Positions 40,542-48,703 of a stretch of 64,000 nucleotides of DNA are shown here, one piece after another. The position numbers and the translations under genes were made by a program. How positions within the stretch are numbered: the stretch's first letter is position 1; each line of letters opens with the position of its first letter. Source of the DNA: Paenibacillus sp. DMB20 (GTDB lineage Bacteria; Bacillota; Bacilli; Paenibacillales; Paenibacillaceae); NCBI RefSeq assembly GCF_000987955.1, contig NZ_LAZU01000022.1, positions 1-64,000 on the forward strand, written 5' to 3'. The notes under the pieces are model-generated. The model was given only the letters and a program-made list of their open reading frames with translations, was not told where the DNA came from and searched no databases.

Positions 40542-41021
40542 ATGTCCATTTACGATTTCGAAGTGACGACGATCAGCGGCCGGTCCCAAACGCTGGAGCC
40601 TTACCGGGGAAAAGTGCTGCTGATCGTCAACACCGCCACCAAATGTGGTTTCGCCCCCCAGTTCGACGGATTGGAAAAGCTGCATCAGTCATATCGCGAC
40701 AAAGGACTCGCCGTGCTGGGATTTCCATGCAGCCAATTCATGAATCAGGAACTTGCGGCCAATTCGGACATTGCCGAAGCTTGCAGAATCAATCACGGGG
40801 TTACCTTCCCTTTGTTCTCCAAGATTGACGTGAACGGCAGCAGCGCCCACCCGCTGTTCAAATACTTGGCTTCCGAAGCGCCCGGGGCCTTGGGGACGAA
40901 GACCATCAAATGGAATTTCACGAAATTCCTTGTGGACCGGAACGGCAATGTCGTCAAAAGATTCGCACCGGCCGATGCGCCCGAAAAGATGGAAGGCCAT
41001 ATCAAGAAGCTGCTTGGTTGA
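40542..41021 (+). CDS. Glutathione peroxidase family thiol peroxidase
   Basis: A 159-residue protein of the GPx/BsaA family. The peroxidatic Cys lies in NTATKCGFAPQ near residue 36, followed by GFPCSQFMNQE (Gln of the catalytic tetrad, second Cys) and WNFTKFLVD (Trp and Asn). Bacterial members use thioredoxin rather than glutathione to reduce hydroperoxides. ATG 40542, behind AAGGAGGAGAAG, gives the normal N-terminus; an upstream in-frame ATG at 40503 lacks a ribosome site. Single gene, with a terminator hairpin 35 bp downstream. Confidence 0.94.
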   Translation: MSIYDFEVTTISGRSQTLEPYRGKVLLIVNTATKCGFAPQFDGLEKLHQSYRDKGLAVLGFPCSQFMNQELAANSDIAEACRINHGVTFPLFSKIDVNGSSAHPLFKYLASEAPGALGTKTIKWNFTKFLVDRNGNVVKRFAPADAPEKMEGHIKKLLG

Positions 41022-41055
41022 CCAAGGCTGTCCCTTTAGGCTACGGTGACATCCC

Positions 41056-41085
41056 GGAAGCCCTGCCGGTGGCGGCAGGGCTTCC
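41056..41085. terminator. Hairpin between the peroxidase and methyltransferase genes
   Basis: A perfect 12-bp stem, GGAAGCCCTGCC against GGCAGGGCTTCC, with a 6-base loop between convergent genes. It has no clear T run. Confidence 0.65.
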
Positions 41086-41115
41086 GAGAACGGACTTCAT
41101 CCGCAGCCCGAGGGC

Positions 41116-42078
41116 TCATACCGGGACATCTTCGGAACCGTCTTCCCGCTTTGTGCGCCAGGCAGCGCCTATATACAGATCGCGGATATCAAACAGCACG
41201 CGGGAGACCGGCATGTTTTCCAGCCGTGGGGGTAAATCGGCCTTCTTAACGCTTTTAATACGTATCAGCCTGCTTCGTTTTTTGCCTTTCTTCACTCGTA
41301 AGCCCCCTTTTCTTTTTCCGGCCGAAGAAGAGGAACGATCGGACGATTCGGGCACCTTCGAGTTCGAAGGGTTCCTTCCTTCAGGGGCCGTAAGTTCAAT
41401 ATAAAGCGGGTTGTCGCAAGGCTCCAGGGGAAGTCTTGCGTCCGGGTATGCCGTAGGCTTCCTTTGTCTCCGCTCCGTGATCCGCTTCGGTTCCTCCAGC
41501 TTGCCGGCTGCCAGAACGCAGCACTCCAGGTTTGTTACCGGCTGCTTGACGACAACAAAATGGTACATGACTTCGTCAACCCCATCAAGATGGGCGGTTC
41601 CCCCGAAGTCGTTGCCCTGCGATCCGCAGTCCGGTTCCCTGGAACCCGGAAAGTAGAACATTTCCATCCGCAGCAGACGGAAACCGAGCTCGGGCATCTC
41701 CGGCATGTACACCGGCGCAAAGCCGAAAGTCGCTTCCAAATCGGCTCGGTAAGTCTTTGAACATATATAGAATGGCGTATATTCATTAAAATACGTCCTC
41801 ATGGCCGGGTTGGCCAGGTGAAAGGCGGCCAGCGAATAAGGAGCGACGACGCACACCAGCGCTTTATGCTCGCAGATCCGGTAGATCTCCCGCATCACGG
41901 CGGTCAAATCGCGGCAGTATTCCAAACTTCGGTTCGCCATCACGAACGAAACGGCATTATCCATCAACGGGATGGATTGTTCGAAATCATGAACCAAATC
42001 CACATGTTCTCCGGGTCTGATATCTATTCCGGTGCAGTCCGCATGCTTATCGCCGCCGCAGCCAAGATCGATTCTCAA
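41116..42078 (-). CDS. SAM-dependent methyltransferase-like protein with basic tail
   Basis: A 320-residue protein. The N-terminal 130 residues form a class I methyltransferase fold starting directly at motif I (MRIDLGCGGDKHADCTGIDI), with NRSLEYCRDLTAVMREIYRI further on. The second half is unusual: a Lys/Arg-rich stretch (KRKGGLRVKKGKKRSR) near residue 245, then FDIRDLYIGAAWRTKRE. The basic tail could contact nucleic acid or polyanions. The substrate is unknown. Single gene. Confidence 0.78.
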   Translation of the reverse strand: MRIDLGCGGDKHADCTGIDIRPGEHVDLVHDFEQSIPLMDNAVSFVMANRSLEYCRDLTAVMREIYRICEHKALVCVVAPYSLAAFHLANPAMRTYFNEYTPFYICSKTYRADLEATFGFAPVYMPEMPELGFRLLRMEMFYFPGSREPDCGSQGNDFGGTAHLDGVDEVMYHFVVVKQPVTNLECCVLAAGKLEEPKRITERRQRKPTAYPDARLPLEPCDNPLYIELTAPEGRNPSNSKVPESSDRSSSSAGKRKGGLRVKKGKKRSRLIRIKSVKKADLPPRLENMPVSRVLFDIRDLYIGAAWRTKREDGSEDVPV

Positions 42079-42306
42079 GACGGACGCCCCCTCTCAGTAC
42101 AGCTTATGCCTTGACGGCGCAAGCGGAGTGGGCTGATGTTCCCCCTTCATGTCAAAACCGCATAAAAGCCCGAACAACTCCGTCAGAGAGCGGAATCCTT
42201 CCCTCCAGCAGCCTTATCCGGTTTAACCGGTAATTCGGCGTGAAAAAATCCGGCCGATGACCAACCGAATAACTTGACGTATCCACGAAATCTTTTTTCC
42301 GGACAT
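42079..42306. other. Gap before the small peptide unit
   Basis: Only short random frames occur. A 72-codon minus-strand frame (42441-42223) overlaps the small gene below in another frame and has Arg-rich, unnatural composition, so I leave it out. Confidence 0.4.
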
Positions 42307-42334
42307 GCAAAAAGGCCGAAGAACCCTCCGGCCT
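42307..42334 (-). terminator. Terminator of the small peptide gene at 42353-42493
   Basis: On the minus strand AGGCCG pairs with CGGCCT around a 10-base loop, followed by TTTTTGC. It lies 20 bp after the small gene's stop. Confidence 0.75.
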
Positions 42335-42352
42335 GCCCCTGATCGTGTATTC

Positions 42353-42493
42353 TTAACAGTTCTGCCCGTTCCCGGCGCTCTGCACTTCTCCTGCGCCCTG
42401 CAAGTCCCGGGCACGGCTGCCGGCCAGTATGACAAGCGCACTTAATAAGGAGTACACAATAATTTTCCTGCTCAGCAATTGTTTGTCGTTCAC
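42353..42493 (-). CDS. Short peptide with N-terminal membrane helix
   Basis: A 46-codon frame from GTG 42493, preceded by GGAGAGGGG, and followed by a proper terminator. The peptide has a basic start (NDKQLLSRK), one hydrophobic helix (IIVYSLLSALVILAG), then a polar tail ending QSAGNGQNC. It could be a signal-peptide-bearing short export product or a single-pass membrane peptide. No family is recognised, and no receptor or Rap-type gene adjoins. The terminator is the main support that it is real. Confidence 0.45.
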   Translation of the reverse strand: MNDKQLLSRKIIVYSLLSALVILAGSRARDLQGAGEVQSAGNGQNC

Positions 42494-42632
42494 GCAGCCA
42501 GCCCCTCTCCGTCCAAGGTCTTCAACTATAGAACACCGGAAACGGCGGAAAGTTTACCACTTTTCAGGGGAATTATGAACATTTAATGGCAAATGAACTA
42601 ACTTCAGTATTTGAAAAGCTGAATAAGGTGAA

Positions 42633-43115
42633 CTATCTTCGCTTTTTGCTGCCGACAACGCTTTGCGGTGCATATGTTCTGGCCGGCAAGGCTTTTCGGA
42701 TGACCTGATTGGTCACTTCGGCAAGCACGAGTCCCAGCGCAATGGCACCGGATATCATAAAAGCCTGCGCTCCGAGCGAGACGGCTTGGTCATACTCGTT
42801 CTGTGCAACATGCCGCAGCGCGTCATAGGCAAGCCCGCCCGGCACAAGGGGAATGATCCCGGATACGCTGAATACGATGATTGGCGTTTTGTATTTTTTG
42901 GCAAAGTAGTGGCTGATAATGGTTACCCAAAAAGCTGCAACGACCGTGGCCGTTACCGGCTTGACCTCCAGATCCTTCAGCCAGATGTACAGCAGCCAGC
43001 CGACCATGCCGGCAAAACCGCATTGAAGCAGCGCCTTGCGCGGCGCGTTAAAGATCATGCCGAATGCGACGGAGGCGATAAAACTGGTGACGAGCTGTTG
43101 AGCGTAAATCATCAT
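42633..43115 (-). CDS. ThrE-type exporter, C-terminal subunit (YjjB/DUF3815-like)
   Basis: A 160-residue protein with five helices. It begins MIYAQQLVTSFIASVAFGMIF and contains FSVSGIIPLVPGGLAYDALR, typical of the small subunit of split threonine/serine exporters. ATG 43115 or 43112 is the likely start; GAGGAGG stands about 14 bases before. It follows the large subunit gene by 20 bp. A basic C-terminus (SVVGSKKRR) lies in the cytoplasm. The pair should export threonine or serine; in Enterobacteria YjjP/YjjB-like pairs are linked to succinate export. Confidence 0.9.
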   Translation of the reverse strand: MMIYAQQLVTSFIASVAFGMIFNAPRKALLQCGFAGMVGWLLYIWLKDLEVKPVTATVVAAFWVTIISHYFAKKYKTPIIVFSVSGIIPLVPGGLAYDALRHVAQNEYDQAVSLGAQAFMISGAIALGLVLAEVTNQVIRKALPARTYAPQSVVGSKKRR

Positions 43116-43135
43116 GGGAATTTTTTCGGCCTCCT

Positions 43136-43891
43136 CTAGTAAAATGAAAGCATAAACGCAATGCCCGCACCGATCGCAAAGGAGGTAATAAAGGCTTCCG
43201 CCCCTTTGGACAGCCCGGAGATCAGATGCCCGGCCATGAGGTCCCGGATCGCATTCGTGATCAGCAGTCCCGGCACGAGAGGCATGACCGAGCTGATAAT
43301 GATCACGTCGATATGCGAGCCAAAACCGTTTTTGACCATCCACACGGCCATCAGCCCGATCATGAGCGCTCCCGAAAATTCGGCAAAGAAACGGACCTGA
43401 ACCATGCGGTGCAAAAATACCGAGCAGGTAAACCCCGCTCCGCCGGCGATGGCAGCCGGTACGAAGTCGTTCCAGCTTCCGTTGAACATTATGAGAAAAC
43501 AGCCGCTTGCGATGGCCGACATCAGGATCAGCAGCCACATCGGGTAATTCGGCTTTTCATGCTCTACGTCCTCCAACGCCCGGTAAGCCTCGCTAATGGT
43601 CAGCTCTCCCAGGCTGATGCAGCGCGATATCGTATTGACACGGTCGATTTTATATAAATTGGTGGTGCGGTCGGAAATCCGGATCAGCCTTGTGATATGC
43701 TGCGGCTGTTCCAGCGAAAAAAGTATGCCTGTCGGCGTCATGTAACTGTGGCTGTTCTCGACCCCGAAAGCGGCGGCGATTCGCGTCATCGTATCTTCCA
43801 CCCTGTAGGTTTCCGCACCGCTTTGCAGCATTATTTTGCCGGCCAGCAGGCAGACCTTCATAATTTCATGCTCCTGTTGCAGCTCGTCCAA
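43136..43891 (-). CDS. ThrE-type exporter, N-terminal subunit (YjjP/DUF1212-like)
   Basis: A 251-residue protein. The cytoplasmic N-terminus has MLQSGAETYRVEDTM and AFGVENSHSYMTPTGI, the DUF1212 (ThrE N-terminal) signature with conserved Glu and Tyr. Five helices follow, including ISSVMPLVPGLLITNAIRD. Full ThrE fuses this part with the C-terminal unit; here they are two adjacent genes. A variant seryl-tRNA synthetase gene lies 670 bp away on the other strand. Confidence 0.92.
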   Translation of the reverse strand: MDELQQEHEIMKVCLLAGKIMLQSGAETYRVEDTMTRIAAAFGVENSHSYMTPTGILFSLEQPQHITRLIRISDRTTNLYKIDRVNTISRCISLGELTISEAYRALEDVEHEKPNYPMWLLILMSAIASGCFLIMFNGSWNDFVPAAIAGGAGFTCSVFLHRMVQVRFFAEFSGALMIGLMAVWMVKNGFGSHIDVIIISSVMPLVPGLLITNAIRDLMAGHLISGLSKGAEAFITSFAIGAGIAFMLSFY

Positions 43892-43982
43892 CGCCGTTCC
43901 TCCCTGCTCATTGATCCGTATCGCTTGAACCTGCCTCTATTATAGTATGATTGCTTCTTCTTGTAAGTATCATCGCGTTCTA

Positions 43983-44233
43983 TCTTTTTATTTGGAGCAT
44001 GCGCCGGAATGGGTACGGATCATCGGGCAGCTTCAGCCGTTTCATTATCTGGTGAAAGCCATGGGAATCGCCGTGAATCCCGGAGATATCCATCCTCCAT
44101 TTGGGTGCCTCTCCCCATTCTTGCCGCTTTTACCGTGACCGGCTTGCTTCTTGCCGCATTTACCTTCCGCTGGGACAACGATGTCCCGGCCGGCCCGAAA
44201 AAACATCGCATTCAGGAAGCTTCCTCGGCGTAA
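43983..44233 (+). pseudogene. Possible remnant of an ABC-2 permease C-terminus
   Basis: Two overlapping frames, joined by a shift near 44090, read APEWVRIIGQLQPFHYLVKAM and then IWVPLPILAAFTVTGLLLAA and FTFRWD. This looks like the last helices of an ABC-2 exporter permease (the P-W-x-x-I-x-x-L-x-P-x-x-Y pattern before a terminal helix). No start, ribosome site or upstream part is present. It is best explained as a decayed fragment, but chance hydrophobicity is possible. Confidence 0.3.
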
Positions 44234-44260
44234 CGCCAAATTCAAAAGAATCCATGCCCC

Positions 44261-44529
44261 TTGTATAAAAGGCCATTTCCGAGGTATACTGGAATAAATA
44301 TAGCCATCAGGCCGATGAAGAGCATCCAACTCCGAGGCGTTCTCGTCAAGGGGATTTGAAGGATACGATCTGCGTATGGTCGTCTCTCCCCCTAAGTTTA
44401 CCGGCTTTCGCCCGTTACCGCGAAATCAAAGTGGATTGAACCCTGAGGTTTTCGGCGGTTCGATCAATTTGGGTGGCACCGCGAGCGTTCAAAGCGTCCC
44501 TCGTCCCATACGGACTAGGACGCTTTTTT
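44261..44529 (+). promoter_or_regulatory. Promoter and T-box riboswitch of the SerRS gene
   Basis: TTGTAT (44261-44266), an 18-base spacer and TATACT (44285-44290) form the promoter. The leader then carries the hallmark T-box bulge sequence TGGGTGGCACCGCG (44470-44483), which binds the uncharged tRNA acceptor end. A competing terminator follows: AAGCGTCC pairs with GGACGCTT, then T7 (about 44491-44529). Uncharged serine tRNA should favour the antiterminator and raise expression of the downstream gene. The specifier codon was not placed with certainty. Confidence 0.9.
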
Positions 44530-44559
44530 TATTTTTATCTCAAAAGGAGCGTGGGTGTC

Positions 44560-45846
44560 ATGCTGGACATGAAGGAATTCAGGGAACGAAAGGAACGGCA
44601 GGCGGAGCTGCAGCGGGCGGCCGACCTGAAAGGGATTGATTTTACGGTGGCGGCGCTGGTAGCGGCGGATGAAGAACGCCGGGCCCTGCTGATGGAGGCG
44701 GAGCGACTCCGCCAGAGCCGGAACAAACACACGGAGGAGATCAGCCGGATCATGCGGGAGGGCCGTAAAGATCAGGCTGAAGCGGTAAAGCAGCAGGTGA
44801 AGATGATCAATGAGCGGCTTGTGCTAATAGAGGAACAGCTGCGCGGAGCGGAAACCGAGTGGACGCGGCTCATGCTGCTGGCTCCGAATACCGTTTCGCC
44901 CGACACCCCGGAAGGACGAAGCGATGAAGACAACGTAGAAGTGAAAAAAGCCGGAGAGCCGCCGGCATTCGGCTTTGACCCGAAAGACCATGTGGAGCTC
45001 GGGGAACTGCACGGCTTGTTGGATATCCCGCGCGGGGTTAAAACGGCGGGCACGCGGAATTACTACCTGACCGGCAACGGGGTGCTGCTTCACCGAGCCG
45101 TACAACAGCTGGCGCTCGATTTGCTGGTGAAAAAGGGCTTCATCCTCTACGACGTACCGCTTATGGTTCGCACCGAGGCGATGAACAACACGGCTTTTTT
45201 TCCGCTGGGTCAGGATCAGACCTTCCGGATCGACGGGGAGGACAAATGGCTTGCCGGCACCTCGGAGGTTTCGCTCGTATCGTATTACGGCGGCGAAATT
45301 GTCGATGTGACCGAGCCGCTCAGGCTTGCGGCCGCCTCGCTCTGCTTCCGGAGCGAAATCGGCTCGGCCGGGCGGGATGTGCGCGGCCTGTACCGCGTGC
45401 ACCAGTTCGCCAAGGTGGAGCAGGTTGTGCTGTGCGAAGCCGATACGGAGGTGTCGGAGCGGCTGCACCAGGAAATCACGGCGAATGCCGAGGAACTGCT
45501 GCAGCTGCTGCAGCTGCCCTACCGGATAATGGCCGTCTGTACCGGGGACATGTCGCAAAAGACTTATAAGCAATACGACATCGAAACATGGATGCCGAGC
45601 CGGGGCGCTTACGGGGAAACCCACTCGTCGTCGAACCTTCTGGACTTCCAGGCCCGCCGCTCGAACATCCGTTACCGCGACAAGGACGGCAAGCTTCAGT
45701 ACTGCCATACCCTCAACAATACGGCTGTTGCTTCGCCCCGCATCCTGATCCCTCTGCTGGAAAACCATCAACAGGAGGACGGATCGATTACGATTCCCAA
45801 GGCGCTGCGCCCATATTTGAACGGGTTGGAACGGCTGACGGTATAA
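44560..45846 (+). CDS. serS: Seryl-tRNA synthetase, divergent paralogue
   Basis: A 428-residue class II synthetase. The N-terminal coiled coil (residues 1-110) binds the tRNA long arm. Motif 2 is CFRSEIGSAGRDVRGLYRVH, and the serine-sensing TxE motif is GTSEVSL. Motif 3 reads NNTAVASPRILIPLLEN instead of the NGSGLAxGR form usual in Bacilli, so this is not the standard housekeeping type. ATG 44560 lies 11 bases after AAAAGGAG. A T-box leader controls it. It may be a second SerRS giving resistance to a serine analogue, or a SerRS-like enzyme, but nothing in the neighbourhood proves that. Confidence 0.9.
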   Translation: MLDMKEFRERKERQAELQRAADLKGIDFTVAALVAADEERRALLMEAERLRQSRNKHTEEISRIMREGRKDQAEAVKQQVKMINERLVLIEEQLRGAETEWTRLMLLAPNTVSPDTPEGRSDEDNVEVKKAGEPPAFGFDPKDHVELGELHGLLDIPRGVKTAGTRNYYLTGNGVLLHRAVQQLALDLLVKKGFILYDVPLMVRTEAMNNTAFFPLGQDQTFRIDGEDKWLAGTSEVSLVSYYGGEIVDVTEPLRLAAASLCFRSEIGSAGRDVRGLYRVHQFAKVEQVVLCEADTEVSERLHQEITANAEELLQLLQLPYRIMAVCTGDMSQKTYKQYDIETWMPSRGAYGETHSSSNLLDFQARRSNIRYRDKDGKLQYCHTLNNTAVASPRILIPLLENHQQEDGSITIPKALRPYLNGLERLTV

Positions 45847-45869
45847 ACGAAAGAATAAATCGGCAAAGA

Positions 45870-45902
45870 AAAGGGACTCCCGCGAGGAAGTCCCTTTCTT
45901 TA
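45870..45902 (+). terminator. Terminator of the SerRS gene
   Basis: AAGGGACT pairs with AGTCCCTT around CCCGCGAGGA, followed by TCTTT. Confidence 0.88.
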
Positions 45903-45905
45903 GAT

Positions 45906-46015
45906 ATAGAATTTAAAAGTTATCAGCGGAGCTGATGGAATTCTATATCGCAAGAAAAAACTTCCGCTAAATGCGGTCTGTCTTCTGTGAAGTACGTCGA
46001 TAGACGTTTTTCTTA
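45906..46015 (+). repeat. Dispersed structured repeat, copy B
   Basis: The most regular copy of the element also seen at 1-112. TATAGAATT pairs perfectly with AATTCTATA, with an inner ATCAGC/GCTGAT arm. Then come CCGC-TAAAT-GCGG, CTTC-TGT-GAAG and ACGTC-GATA-GACGT, ending in TTTTTCTTAT. It lies between the convergent serS and symporter genes. Confidence 0.8.
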
Positions 46016-46031
46016 TTGGAATTCACTTAAT

Positions 46032-47210
46032 TTATGCTGCCTCCGACCTCGATCTGCTCACACGGTCCATGATCACTGCAATGGCTCCGTCTCCGGTTAC
46101 ATTGCAGGCCGTGCCGAAGCTGTCTTGGGCGATATAGAGAGCAATCATCAACGAAGTCAGCGTCGTATCAAAGCCCAGCATCGATTCCAGCAGTCCCAAT
46201 GCCGCCATGACGGCTCCCCCGGGAACCCCGGGTGCGGCAACCATCGTAATCCCGAGCATGAGAATGAACGGGAGCATCGTCCCCATGGAAGGCGTCATGC
46301 CCGTCAGCAGCATAACCGCCATGGAACAGCTGACAAGCGTGATCGTGCTGCCTGAAAGATGAATGGTTGAGCATAGCGGGATGACAAAATCGGCCACCTT
46401 TCCGTTGATCCCGTTTTGCTTGGTTTGACGAAGCGTGACCGGAATGGCGGCTGCGGAAGACTGGGTACCGATCGCAGTAAAATAAGCCGGAAGCATGTTC
46501 TTCAGCAGGATGAACGGATTTTTTCGCCCAATTTGCCCGGCCGCCAAAAACTGCATGATCAGGTAAATCACATGCAGGGCGATAACCATCACGAATACCT
46601 TTGCAAATACGGACAGGATCACCGTCACTTGGCCACCGTAAGCCAGATTGGCAAACACGCACATAATGTGATAAGGCAGCAACGGAATAATGAGAGCGTT
46701 AATCAGCTTCTCGACAACCTCTCTGATATCAACCAGGACCTTTTGCAATGCCTGTCCATTGATGACAGCCGACCCCAGACCGAGCGTAAAAGCAAGCAGC
46801 AAAGCGGTCATCACTCCGAAAACAGGCGGCATTTCAACCTTGAAAAACGGCTCCAGGAGCGCTTCTTCCGGGTTGGCAAAAGAATTAACCAAACCGCCTG
46901 AATCCAGGATGTACGGGTACAAGAGACTGGCTGCCAAAAATGCTAAAATCCCCGCGATAATCGTAGATAAATAAGCCAACCCTGTCGTCGCGCCCAACAA
47001 ACGACCGGCCCCTTTACCCAATTCGCCGATCCCGGGAGCAATAAACCCGATGATAATTAACGGAATCGCAAACCCCAGGAAATTCCCGAACAGCCCGCTA
47101 AAAGTCGCTGACCCGGCAACCAGCCATTCCGGCGAAATCGACCCGATCCCTATGCCAAGAACGATTGCGATAAGGATTTTGGGCAGCAAGCCGAACTTTC
47201 TCTTTCTCAT
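46032..47210 (-). CDS. Dicarboxylate/amino acid:cation symporter (DAACS family)
   Basis: A 392-residue symporter with eight helices and two re-entrant loops. The first loop carries the Ser-rich TQSSAAAIPVTL near residue 250; PLCSTIHLSGSTITL and the cation/substrate motif QDSFGTACNVTGDGA near residue 365 follow. The loss of the usual NMDG motif in favour of HLSGST points to the SstT/YhjE side of the family rather than GltP. Likely substrates are acidic or small neutral amino acids or C4-dicarboxylates, taken up with sodium or protons. Single gene. Confidence 0.9.
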   Translation of the reverse strand: MRKRKFGLLPKILIAIVLGIGIGSISPEWLVAGSATFSGLFGNFLGFAIPLIIIGFIAPGIGELGKGAGRLLGATTGLAYLSTIIAGILAFLAASLLYPYILDSGGLVNSFANPEEALLEPFFKVEMPPVFGVMTALLLAFTLGLGSAVINGQALQKVLVDIREVVEKLINALIIPLLPYHIMCVFANLAYGGQVTVILSVFAKVFVMVIALHVIYLIMQFLAAGQIGRKNPFILLKNMLPAYFTAIGTQSSAAAIPVTLRQTKQNGINGKVADFVIPLCSTIHLSGSTITLVSCSMAVMLLTGMTPSMGTMLPFILMLGITMVAAPGVPGGAVMAALGLLESMLGFDTTLTSLMIALYIAQDSFGTACNVTGDGAIAVIMDRVSRSRSEAA

Positions 47211-47536
47211 GTTGTTCTATCCCCCACGAATGCAATTCATTGAATGTCCGCCCCGTGCGGACGATGTCCATTGGACACGGAATGAACAAAACATATCACA
47301 TTCAGGAAATCGTGTCATGAGTTAAAATATGACAATATCGCTGTTCCCGTTGTTTCCGTTATTTGTTCAAGGGAATAGGCACTGCCAACTGTCTTTGATC
47401 AGTCCCGCACGAAAAAGCCGGCCAGATCCATGATTTGATCTGACCGGCTTCTTCAGAACCCTTGCTAAGTATGCCTGCATTATCCTTGCATTGCCGGCTT
47501 TCTACATCTGATCATTGCAGATAAAGCTGAATCGCC
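47211..47536. other. Symporter upstream region and DUF4367-type gene terminator
   Basis: The first half is the symporter's upstream region, with an AT-rich stretch and a GTCCGCCCCGTGCGGAC palindrome at about 47247-47265. The second half holds the terminator at 47413-47450. No further gene is seen. Confidence 0.5.
47413..47450 (-). terminator. Terminator of secreted DUF4367-like gene A
   Basis: AAGCCGGCCAGATC pairs with GATCTGACCGGCTT; the minus-strand tail is TTTTTCG. It is nearly the same as the terminator of gene B at 48606-48642, so the duplication included it. Confidence 0.9.
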
Positions 47537-48295
47537 TTACTTCTTAACAGCCGTCTCTGCAAACTTGATCAAGTCTTCTTTGGTAAGCGGGTTGCCCGGG
47601 TTGGTCGTGATGTTGTATACATGATCCTCATCTGACCAAGTCAGTACATTTCTAACCCATTCAGGATGCTTCTTGGCTGTCTCGGCATCATAATCGTCCG
47701 ATGTGTAGTACCGGTATTCGCTGCTCGACTTATCCTTGTCAATCTTGTGGGATACTTGCATTTGCAAATTGTCTTTTCCGTTGGCAAATTCCAGATTGAT
47801 TTCGCCCATTTCCTTCCAGTCAAACTTTTTGTAATAAACGCCTTTTCCTTGGGCCTCAGCTTCAGCTTTCACTTCTTTTTGATACTCCGCGCGATTCTTG
47901 GCAATCGGAGGCTGAATGTTTCCTTTCACAAATTTATATCCTTCAGGCAGACCTTCCGGCTTTTGGAGCACAGGACCCTGCAGTTTGGTTGCCTGGTTCA
48001 GGTAATCCTCATAATTTGTGAATTTGAACATATCCAGGTAATACAAGAATTCAGAGCCGCCATTGAGATTCTTATCGCTTACGTACAAGAGATACAGATC
48101 TCCCGTATTTTTTTGCTGCAGTTTTTGGCTGAGTTCTTTCTTTGCCGCTTCAACCGCCTTCTGATCAACAGCATGAGCTTTCGCTGTGACCGCCTGTGCG
48201 GAATTATTGACCGTAGCTGCCTCCGTCATATTTGCGGTGCCAAACAGCATCGCGATACCTGTTGCGACAACCGCCGCCTTTACTGGAAATTTCAT
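47537..48295 (-). CDS. Secreted DUF4367-like protein A
   Basis: A 252-residue exported protein. The signal peptide (KFPVKAAVVATGIAMLFGTA) is cut after about residue 26, NMTEA|A. The mature part has an Ala/Lys/Gln-rich helix, LYLLYVSDKNLNGGSEFLYY, and the DUF4367-like block LPEGYKFVKGNIQPP; GKDNLQMQVSHKI and EDHVYNITTNPGNPLTKEDL follow. DUF4367-type domains occur in secreted or anti-sigma-linked proteins of Bacillales, with unknown function. ATG 48295 lies ten bases after GAGGAG. It has a near-identical tandem copy (48704-49464) and an ECF-type promoter. Confidence 0.88.
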   Translation of the reverse strand: MKFPVKAAVVATGIAMLFGTANMTEAATVNNSAQAVTAKAHAVDQKAVEAAKKELSQKLQQKNTGDLYLLYVSDKNLNGGSEFLYYLDMFKFTNYEDYLNQATKLQGPVLQKPEGLPEGYKFVKGNIQPPIAKNRAEYQKEVKAEAEAQGKGVYYKKFDWKEMGEINLEFANGKDNLQMQVSHKIDKDKSSSEYRYYTSDDYDAETAKKHPEWVRNVLTWSDEDHVYNITTNPGNPLTKEDLIKFAETAVKK

Positions 48296-48386
48296 GTGTA
48301 TATTTCTCCTCTCGTTTCTTATACTTAAGTGATGTGAGAAGGCTAGGCTTATCATTTGGGATCCCTTTGTGCCAGCTTCTATGATA

Positions 48387-48414
48387 TAAACACAACCCGG
48401 GAAAATTAGGTTCA
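48387..48414 (-). promoter_or_regulatory. Candidate ECF sigma promoter of gene A
   Basis: TGAACC (48414-48409), a 16-base spacer and TGTTTA (48392-48387). The same boxes and spacing precede gene B (49571-49598) and the sigma operon (52150-52177). Confidence 0.75.
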
Positions 48415-48500
48415 CTCTTTTTGGGCAATTCCAGAAAAAATATCAATAAGTTATGAATCTCCTATAAATGATCTGCCCGGGAATCGGCATCATCTTATAT

Positions 48501-48567
48501 AAAACGTCTATCGACGTACTTCCTCAGAAGACAGACCGCATTTAGCGGAAGTTTTCTTGCAATATAA
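48501..48567 (-). repeat. Dispersed structured repeat, shorter copy C
   Basis: The reverse complement matches the 3' two thirds of copies A and B: GCAAGAAAACTTCCGCTAAA, then ATGCGGTCTGTCTTCTG, and GTACGTCGATAGACGTTTT. The first large hairpin is missing. It lies between the two duplicated DUF4367-like genes. Confidence 0.75.
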
Positions 48568-48605
48568 GGAAAGCTGCGTCTTTCGAAACTTATAATCTTA
48601 ATTAA

Positions 48606-48642
48606 AAGACCGGCCAGACTCATCATTGAGTCCGACCGGCTT
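48606..48642 (-). terminator. Terminator of secreted DUF4367-like gene B
   Basis: GACCGGCCAGACTC pairs with GAGTCCGACCGGCTT, with TTTTAATT on the minus-strand side. Confidence 0.88.
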
Positions 48643-48703
48643 CCCTTCATGCCTTTGCTATATACCGTTGTCTTGCTTGCTCCTACGGCAAGACCAAGCC
48701 GTT

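Noticed and set aside
42223..42441. A 72-codon minus-strand frame
   Set aside because: Arg/Cys/Trp-rich chance composition, overlapping a better-supported 46-codon gene and its terminator in another frame.
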